From NCBI GenBank assembly GCA_031282505.1, contig JAITDP010000005.1, positions 62,001-126,000 on the forward strand: 64,000 bases of DNA, read 5' to 3'. Every line of letters begins with the position of its first letter. The stretch's first letter is position 1. This DNA comes from Mycoplasmataceae bacterium (GTDB taxonomy: Bacteria; Bacillota_I; Bacilli_A; Mycoplasmatales; Mycoplasmoidaceae). Shown one piece after another: positions 56,908-64,000 of this stretch. Position numbers and translations under genes: made by a program. Below the pieces are notes generated by a model. It had not been told where the DNA came from, made no database searches, and worked only from the letters and a program-made list of their open reading frames with translations.

Positions 56908-57753
56908 TTATTTCTTGCAAATGAACAGATCATTTGTTAGTCTAAATGATTTGTTTTTTTTACTTTTTTCAGCAAATTTTAACAAGCTATCTATTTTAGT
57001 TGAAGAGATATTTGGAATATCATTTTCAGATAACAAACGATATGCCATGTGGTATTTACATTCATCATTTTGACTATTTAAGAAAGTGTCTAAATAGTTT
57101 TTTTGTTTTCATGCACTATATAATTTTGTGATTTTAGTATTAAGTTTTGCATTTTTCTTATTATGTTTTAATATTTTCTTATAAAAGTATTTTAGCGAGG
57201 TCTTGTCAATGGTTTTACGAATTCGGTTTCGCTCATACAAATCAGAAAAATTAGATTCATCGATGCCGTAAGAAACATTATGAGTTTCACAATATTTTTT
57301 AAGATTTATTTTAGGTTTGAACAGAAGTGGACGGATTATGTTTAGATCCTTGTAGTTGCTATTTTTTTTTATTCCATAAAATAAAGCTTTAGAATTTCTT
57401 TTAATTTGCATAATACCTGTTTCAACAAAATCGTTAAGATTATGGGAAATCAGCAAATTATAACAATTAATTTTTTTAGCGTTTTTTAAAAAGAAGTCAT
57501 ATCTAATTAAACGAGCAATGTTTTGAAAGTTGTTTGATTTTTTTTTATAAACTTTATAGATTTTATCAGTTACATTTAAAATTTTTAAGTTTATTTTGTT
57601 TTTTTTACAATAATCAGATACAATTTTTCGATCTCTAATTGCTGTGTCTCGTTTGTTATAGTTCACATGGCAAACTAATGTAATTTTTTTCTTATATTTA
57701 TCTAGCAAAGCCATAGAGTCTGGACCACCAGATACTCCAGCAATATATTTCAT
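56908..57753 (-). CDS. tilS: tRNA(Ile)-lysidine synthetase
   Basis: 281 residues with UGA as Trp. The P-loop AGVSGGPDSMALLDKY, VCHVNYNKRDTAIRD, LLISHNLNDFVET and KRNSKALFYGIKK ... IRPLLF segments define TilS. It changes C34 of tRNA-Ile(CAU) to lysidine using ATP. It is short: the C-terminal tRNA-binding domain of larger TilS proteins is much reduced. An earlier in-frame ATG exists, but MKYIAGVSGG is the family start and has TATAAT 6 nt upstream. Confidence 0.93.
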
Positions 57754-57781
57754 ATGAAAATTATATAATATATACAATAAT
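57754..57781. promoter_or_regulatory. bidirectional ATTATATAAT promoter, tilS / rpmA
   Basis: 28 bp. The 10-base palindrome at 57760-57769 provides TATAAT on each strand: 6 nt before tilS and 12 nt before rpmA. Confidence 0.62.
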
Positions 57782-58036
57782 ATGGCAAGTAAAAAAGGTA
57801 CTGGTTCAACAAAAAACGGAAGAGATAGTAATCCGTCATTTTTAGGATGTAAACTAGCCGATGGACAATATGCAAACGCTGGTATGATTATTTATCGACA
57901 ACGTGGTAATAAAATTTATCCTGGTAAAGGTGTTGGTCAAGGAAAAGATCATACATTATTTGCATTAATTAATGGGGTGGTTAAATTTTCTAACTTTGGT
58001 TCTAATAAGAAACGTGTAGAAATTATTGCAAAATAA
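57782..58036 (+). CDS. rpmA: 50S ribosomal protein L27, without cleavable N-terminal extension
   Basis: 84 residues starting directly [18 protein letters not shown], i.e. at the mature N-terminus that reaches the peptidyl transferase centre. Firmicutes and most Mollicutes encode an extra ~9 residues ending in FF that the protease Prp must remove. No in-frame extension exists upstream here. The gene stands alone behind its own promoter, without rplU or prp. The stop is immediately followed by the convergent rnhB stop. Confidence 0.96.
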   Translation: MASKKGTGSTKNGRDSNPSFLGCKLADGQYANAGMIIYRQRGNKIYPGKGVGQGKDHTLFALINGVVKFSNFGSNKKRVEIIAK

Positions 58037-58675
58037 TTATTTTTTCTTATTTTTAATTATTGATTTCATTGGTTCAAAAGTTTTTCTGTGCAAATGATTA
58101 ATAATGCCATACCTTTCAATTGCTTTTTTGTGTTGAGAGACACCATATCCTACGTTTTTATCAAAATGATACATAGGATAGCTAGGAGCTAATTTTTGCA
58201 TATAGGAGTCATGTTCTACTTTTGCAATAATGCTTGCTGCAGCTATTGCTTGGTATTTTTCATCACCCTTAATTTCTGTTTCAATATGTCTATTGTCAAT
58301 GACGATTTTTTCTGCATCAACTAAATATAAAGCTTCTGAGAACTTTTTTGCATCAGCAATTAAATCAACCATGGCATTGTGCACACTGGTTTTGATATTA
58401 TCAACTTTGTCAATTTCATCAGCATCAATAAATTTAGTTGCATAATAAATTGCATTATTGACTATGGCTTTATATAAAATTTCACGTTTTTTTTTGCTTA
58501 TTTGTTTTGAATCATTGATCTCAGGGTTTTTATATTTTTTGTCAAAAATAACTAAACCCACAACCAATGGTCCTGCTCAGCTTCCTCGTCCAACTTCATC
58601 GAGTCCACCAATGAATTCGTAGCCTTGATCGAAAAACTTTTTATCATTCAAATATAAATACTTATTCTTTATCAT
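58037..58675 (-). CDS. rnhB: ribonuclease HII
   Basis: 212 residues with UGA as Trp (RGSWAGP, where many have RGPLAGP). Catalytic acidic residues appear in GLDEVGRGSWAGP (Asp, Glu) and YLVDAEKIVID; AAASIIAKVEHDSYMQKLAPSYPMY is the second signature, with the catalytic Asp. It removes ribonucleotides and RNA from RNA-DNA hybrids. It overlaps rbgA by 14 bases. Confidence 0.95.
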
Positions 58676-59474
58676 AATTCACTTTACAGATTTTATTATC
58701 TTTAATAAGATTAAAGAAAAAATCTAGTGCTCGGTTTTTATCATATGAGCTGTTGTTAGTATAGAAATTGTATTTGGTGCATAGATGCTTAATGAAATCT
58801 TCGAAATTATTTTTTTTATCAATCTTAAAATATTCATTGAATTGAATGTGATAGTTTAAATTGTAAAAATTAAATATTCACTCACAAACTTTTTCTAATG
58901 GGATAACTTCTTTTTTAATTACATTTAATGCAGAAAGAATGTATCCTTGAGTATCTGATTCTATTTTTTTAACCATAATACCAGGTGTATCATAAAGAAA
59001 TAAATTTTCATTAATTTTAATTAATTGATTTTTTTTGGTTGTTCCTGCTTTATTTTGTACTATTGTTTTAGTTGTATAGTCAGTAATAAAATTTATTAGA
59101 GATGATTTACCAATGTTTGGTAAACCTACCACTAAAATATAAAACTGTGGAATTAGTAACCCTTTTTGTTTTAGGGTTTTTATTTTTTGTTCAAAATGTT
59201 TATAAATTAGGTTGATGATTTTTTTTCTATCATTTTTATTTTTTGTTGAACAAAAAAAAATATTATCATCTTTTTTTAATGTTTTTTCATCTACCAAATC
59301 GTTTTTGACGGCGATTGTTATTTTTGGTTTGTTAATTTCTGCTATAAGCGAATCATTTCTAGAACTCTTGATTGAGCGCGCATCTATTACTTCAATAATT
59401 AGGTCAAGTGGTTTGATTTCTTTAATCTTCCTAATAGCACTAGCCATGTGGCCAGGAAATCAATTAATATCCAT
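58662..59474 (-). CDS. rbgA: ribosome biogenesis GTPase RbgA (YlqF)
   Basis: 270 residues with UGA as Trp. A circularly permuted GTPase: N-terminal MDINWFPGHMASAIRKIKE, G4 VKNDLVD, then G1 VGLPNIGKSSLIN, G3 YDTPGIM, and the C-terminal helical domain that touches rRNA. It acts in 50S assembly. Without the UGA codons the gene looks about 70 residues shorter at each end. TATAAT lies 6 nt before the ATG. Confidence 0.95.
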
Positions 59475-59495
59475 ATAGATATTATAATTTTCACA
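59475..59495. promoter_or_regulatory. bidirectional ATTATAAT promoter, rbgA / recO
   Basis: 21 bp between ATGs. One ATTATAAT (59481-59488) gives TATAAT 6 nt before rbgA and 7 nt before recO. It is the most symmetrical case in the window. Confidence 0.72.
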
Positions 59496-60098
59496 ATGAG
59501 CGAAAGTGTTGAATTAGGTTATTTAATTAGTAATAGTGAATACAAGTCATTTGATGAGATAATCACTGTATTAACAAACAAAGGGAAACGTGTGGCAATG
59601 ATTGCTATGGGGGTTAAAAAAATAACTTCAAAAAATGGCAGAAATTTAAGGTTTGGTTCTTTGACTGAATTCACATATTTTCAAAGTCGTAGTGAAGATA
59701 AAGTATCAAAATTAAAAAGTGCACATTTGGTTGAAGAAAATGATTGACAAATACAAACAAGACATTCCTTTAATGTTTTGTGCAATTGTGTTAAAAAAAC
59801 AAAATACACTTCAAAAGAATTTTTTAGTTTCTTTAAACATTCGTTAAATCTAATAGTGAATGATAAGTATAACGATAAAGTTTTAGTCAGCGTTATTTTA
59901 TTTAGATTTTTATCTCTTAACGGAATTATCTTTGATGATAACTTTGAAAACATCAAAGAACCTCAGCGTTCGATAATTGAAAAAAATTTAATTAATATTG
60001 ATAATGCAAAATATAGTCTTATTAAAGATGAGATTAATGCAACTAACAAAGTTTTAAGTGATCATATATTTAAAATATTAGGAATTAAGGTTTTATAA
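59496..60098 (+). CDS. recO: DNA repair protein RecO-like
   Basis: 200 residues with UGA as Trp. The N-terminal OB-fold is typical: ELGYLISNSEYKSFDEIITVLTNKGKRVAMIAMGVKKITSKNGRNLRFGS. A helical domain follows. The zinc-finger cysteines of longer RecO proteins are absent, as in several Mollicutes. RecO loads RecA on SSB-coated DNA. It ends one base before the convergent secA. Confidence 0.85.
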
Positions 60099-60099
60099 C

Positions 60100-62598
60100 C
60101 TATTCTTTAATTATTTTTGCATCAGTCAATGTTGTATTAATAATTCTTGATTCAGAATTAGCATCTTTTGTATCGCTTGTGATTTCTGAATTCTTCACAC
60201 TTTCATTAAATAGTGTAGGCATAGTAAGAATTAGAGTATCTTTTAATCTATTTGCTGAATTAGGTATGTACATACGATGTAATGCAATAATACAATTTCT
60301 TGCGACATTGTTTTTCATTTCATCAAAATATTTATCTGCTTCTTCAACATAAATATTTAATGGAGATTTTTGTTCAAGACTTCTTAAGCTTACTCCTTCA
60401 CGGATTTTTGTTATTCTATCAAGGTGATTAGTTCATTGATAGTCAAGGTTTTGCAAGATAATGTCTTTTAATATTCTTGCTGATTGCTCTTGGCCCAATA
60501 AATCAACACGAATATCAATACTCATATTAAAGATTTCAATAATGATTGCTTTTGCATCATCTAAAGTCTTGTTGTAAAAATATGATGGACTAATGTAGTT
60601 TTGATTAAATATCATTTTGTTCAACAAAATTGACAATTTTATTGGATCTACAAGATTCTCGTTTTTTTCACTAATGTTTAAATTAACAATTTCACGTGCA
60701 ATTTGATTAACCATTTTTTTCAAAGTTGAAAAATTATCTTTTCCAATTAATATTTCATCTCGTTGACGGTAAATTAATTCACGTTGATTAGCTAAAACAC
60801 TATCGTAGTCAATTAAGTTCTTACGAGAATCAAAATTAAATCCTTCAACTTTTTTTTGAGCGTTGTTTAATAATCTAGTAAAGAATCATGAGTCGTATTT
60901 ATCATCATCTATTTTGTTATTTGACTTATCTAACTTATCTACAGCGAAACGACGAAATAATTCATCTTGTAAAGAGATAAAGAAACGTGTAGATCCGTTA
61001 TCACCTTGTCTTCCACTACGTCCACGTAATTGGTTATCAATTCTTCGGCTTTCGTTTCTTTCTGTGCCAATAACATAAAGTCCACCAAGTTTACGTGTTT
61101 CATCTGTTAATTTAATATCAGTACCACGACCAGCCATATTTGTAGAAATAGTTACAGCACCTTTGTTACCAGCATTCATAACTATTTCTGCTTCTTTTAA
61201 ATTATTTCTAGCATTAAGAACTTCGTGGTTAATTCCTTTATTTCTTAAAATTTTTGATAAAAGTTCCGAATCTTCAACAGAAGCAGTACCAACAAGGATT
61301 GGTTGTCCAGTCGCATGTACTCTTTCAATCTCAGAAGCAACGTGTGCGAATTTAGAAGCTTTATTATCAAAAATATAGTCATTGTGGTCAACTCTTATGA
61401 TTTTTTTATTAGTTGGAATTGGAACGACTACTAAATTATAAATTTTTAAGAATTCTTCTTCTTCGGTAAATGCAGTACCACTACATGCAGCTAATTTACT
61501 ATATAACCTGAAGAATGATTGATAAGTAATAGTGGCAACAGTAATATTTTCTGGTTCAATCTTAACGTATTCTTTTGCTTGGATTGCTTGTTGTAATCCT
61601 GCACTATAACTTCTTCCTTCTAAAATACGTCCTGTGAATTGATCAATCAAAAGTATTTCATCACCACGCACAATATATTGAACTCCAAGTTGAAAGATAT
61701 AGTTAGCCATTAAAGCATTTCTTATTTTGTGATTCAAATCGGAATTCTCAATTCCGTGGAAGTTTTTAAGGTTAAAAAATCTTTCAGCTTTTTCAACTCC
61801 ACTCTCTTCTAAAAAGATTGTATTAGTTTCTGGATCGCTTTTGTAATCTTCTTTTGATAAAGTTTTAACAAATTTATCAGCAGTGATGTATGCTGATGTA
61901 TCTCTTTTTGGTTGACCACTAATAATTAATGGAACTCTAGCTTCATCAATTAAAACAGAGTCACCTTCATCAACAATAGCGAAATTTAATGAACGAATAA
62001 CTTTATCAGCATAGTTTTTAACCATGTTATCACGTAAGTAATCAAAACCTAATTCACTATTTGTTGTATATGTAATATCACAAGCAAACATTTGGCGTTT
62101 TGTATCTGTGTCAAAAGAAGCAAGGTTATAACCAATTGTAAGACCTAATGGATTCAGTGCTTCAGCACAAAACTTTGCATCACGTTGTACAAGGTATTCA
62201 TTTACTGATACAATATGCACACCTTTTTTAAGTAATGCATTTAAATATGCAGCAATTACACAGACAAGTGTTTTACCTTCTCCTGTATATAACTCAGCAA
62301 AGTCTCCAAAGTGTAATACAGCAGCACCAATTAATTGCACTTTGTATGCGAATATTTTATGTACTCTTCATACTGATTCACGAACAGTAGCAAAAGCTTC
62401 ATGAATAAAACTATCCAATGAATGGCCGTTTTTAAGTAATTCTAAAAAATGTTCAGTTTTTTTACTTAGTTCTTGATTTGTTAATTTACGATATTCCTTT
62501 TTTAAATCGTCTGTTCTGTCTGCAATAAGTGAAGCGCTTCGTAAGATTTTCTTATACGGAGCAAATACATTTAATCTTTTGATTCCTAATTTGTTCAT
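60100..62598 (-). CDS. secA: preprotein translocase ATPase SecA
   Basis: 832 residues with UGA as Trp. Visible: QLIGAAVLHFGDFAELYTGEGKTLVCVIAAYLNAL (Walker A GEGKT), VDEGDSVLIDEAR (Walker B), the cross-linking domain, LVGTASVEDSE, VTISTNMAGRGTDIKL and GTERNESRRIDNQLRGRSGRQGDNGS. The helical scaffold follows. The C-terminal zinc linker that binds SecB is absent, as expected in Mollicutes. Usual motifs read GGM.T.EM.EGKT; here the start reads LIGA...LYTGEGKT. The stop is TAG. Confidence 0.97.
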
Positions 62599-62637
62599 TT
62601 ATATTAAGTCTAATAATATTATATTTATAATATTAGT
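62599..62637. promoter_or_regulatory. divergent promoter region, secA / frr
   Basis: 39 bp. Plus TATAAT (62626-62631) ends 6 nt before frr. A minus TATAAT (62618-62623 on plus) is 19 nt before secA. Confidence 0.55.
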
Positions 62638-63192
62638 ATGGAATGAAAACAACTTAACAGTGAGTTTCAATTATATATAAACGAGGCAGCTAATTATTTA
62701 AATGACGAATATTTTAAAATTCGTAGTGGCAGAATTTCACCTTCTGTATTTGATGATATCAAAGTAGAAGTCTATGGTGATTTCTTATTACTTAACCAAG
62801 TTGCTAATATTCAAATTGTTGATGCAACAACTGTTTTTATAAAACCATATGATAAAAGTTCATTAAAAGACATCGCAACCGCAATAAGTAAGTCTTCTTT
62901 AAATGTTAATCCTGTTATTGATGTTGAATTCATCAAAATAAAATTTCCTCCTATAACAGAAGAAACAAGATTGCTAAATGTTAAACGCTGTAAGGAATAT
63001 CTTGAGCAAGCAAAAAGCAAGATTAGAAAAGGACGTGAAGAAATAAAATTAATCATTAAGAAGAATACTTCTTCATTAAGTGAAGATGATGTGTTTTATT
63101 TCAATGGTGAATTGGATAAAGAAACTAAAAATGCAAATTCTTTACTTGAAAATATTTTCAATAAAAAACAACAAGAATTATTAAAAATATAA
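62638..63192 (+). CDS. frr: ribosome recycling factor
   Basis: 184 residues with UGA as Trp. YFKIRSGRISPSVFDDIKVEVYGDFLLLNQVANIQIVDATTVFIKPYD and PPITEETRLLNVKRCKEYLEQAKSKIRKGRE match RRF domain I and II. It splits post-termination ribosomes with EF-G. It overlaps cdsA by one base (TAATG), a common frr-cdsA arrangement, here without uppS. Confidence 0.96.
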
Positions 63193-64000
63193 TGCTTGTT
63201 ACTCATAAATTAACCCTTGAAAGAAAAAATGATTTAAAAAACCGTTTAAGTGGTGCTTTCTATTTGATTTTGTTATGTGTTGCATATGTCATCTGTGTAA
63301 TTTTATGTGATCCTAGACATAAGATAGATAAAGATGCTAATTCATTTGATGGATTTGCCTACTATATCCCAATATGAGGGAATTTAATTTTTGCAATTAT
63401 TATGATTTTTTTTAAAATTGCATTGGTTTTTGCAATTTGTTTAGAATTAGATAATTGCTTTATAAAATCCAATCATAATAAGAAAATTATTGCCACTTTA
63501 TTTTTGTGTTTATTAATCCCTATATTAGCAGCAGATTATTGCATAATTTACTACTCATATTTTGGAGTTAAGCAAGATTACTTACAAATTACACCAATAA
63601 TTTATTTTTGCTTATTTTTTGTTAATTTTATTTTTATAATTCCAATTTGTTTTTTATCAAAAAATTCTAAAAACTTTAATAAATTTAATGGTATATGTCT
63701 TCCGACAATTTCTTTCATATTAATTGTAGCTCTTAACGCTATTAGCTATTTGTGTGTAATTAGAGGAATATTTACACTTTTAATAATATTATTAATACCA
63801 GTATGTAGCGATGTTGGTGGCTATATTTTTGGTATATTTTTTGGACAACACAAACTTGCACCTAAAATTTCTCCAAAGAAAACATGAGAAGGGTTTGCTG
63901 GCAGCCTAATCTTTTCTATAATTTTTATTGTTCTTTTAATTTTTTTATATGGATATGGTTCACATTACCAAATGCAAGGTAACTTGTTTGGTAACCAATG
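63192..64000 (+). CDS. cdsA: phosphatidate cytidylyltransferase (partial, cut by window edge)
   Basis: The first ~269 codons are present, with UGA as Trp; the 3' end lies outside. Multiple hydrophobic segments, then the CdsA signature [34 protein letters not shown] (Asp, Lys and Trp-Glu-Gly conserved). It makes CDP-diacylglycerol from phosphatidate and CTP at the membrane, supplying PgsA. Confidence 0.94.

Overview
The window is a stretch of a small, AT-rich Mollicutes (mycoplasma-like) chromosome. The evidence is direct: dozens of conserved genes (dnaJ, rpoB, rpoC, secA, valS, tyrS and others) read through in-frame UGA codons exactly where their families carry Trp, the genes are packed with 0-30 bp spacing, and the 16S rRNA carries Mollicutes-like sequence. 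I see no tRNA gene, CRISPR array, insertion sequence or prophage. The 16S gene has several unusual positions, so I do not assign a genus.

Layout. 1-1512: edge of an acyl-carrier-protein gene and a DEAD-box helicase. 1609-3304: a solitary 16S rRNA unit with its own processing stem and terminator, with no 23S or 5S behind it. 3321-6837: two U32-family (TrhP-like) genes and a shortened spc operon (L18-S5-L15). 6873-12635: small membrane protein, metK, alaS, rlmH, ymdB and rpoE. 12628-17758: an isolated atpB, a gene-free 338 bp, an unknown membrane protein, dnaJ and a YfcC-type transporter. 17801-22999: sufC with a miniature sufD-like gene, ung, asnS, and L19-S18-SSB-S6. 23078-31794: valS, gpsA, tsaD, a YgjP-like metalloprotein, a DivIVA-like protein, an Nfu protein, argS, an Sfp-type phosphopantetheinyl transferase and trmK. 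31781-40907: ybeY, S9-L13 and rpoBC.

41009-49789: a possible class III nucleotidyl cyclase, an in-frame LspA-TsaB fusion, trmL, ftsY, engB, L33, a Lys/Ala-rich basic peptide, a trigger-factor C-domain orphan, S7-S12, a CinA-like protein, pgsA and a dimeric dUTPase. 49789-55333: tyrS, then a compact glycan locus consisting of a Nudix hydrolase, a mannose-1-phosphate guanylyltransferase, a Stealth-family phosphotransferase, a polytopic membrane protein and a GT4 glycosyltransferase. 55335-64000: gatB, a second L33, tilS, L27, rnhB, rbgA, recO, secA, frr and the start of cdsA.

How it works together. Most of the window is translation, RNA modification and protein export. Two expression features recur. 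First genes of transcription units have a TATAAT box whose last base lies 6-7 nt before the ATG, which implies leaderless mRNAs, while many internal genes have Shine-Dalgarno sequences. Divergent pairs often share one self-complementary ATTATAAT box in an 18-48 bp spacer. Convergent genes usually abut or overlap, with no terminator between them.

The parts I consider most worth following are the LspA-TsaB fusion, the cyclase-like protein beside it, the GDP-mannose/Stealth locus, the SufC plus mini-SufD pair, and the 16S oddities.
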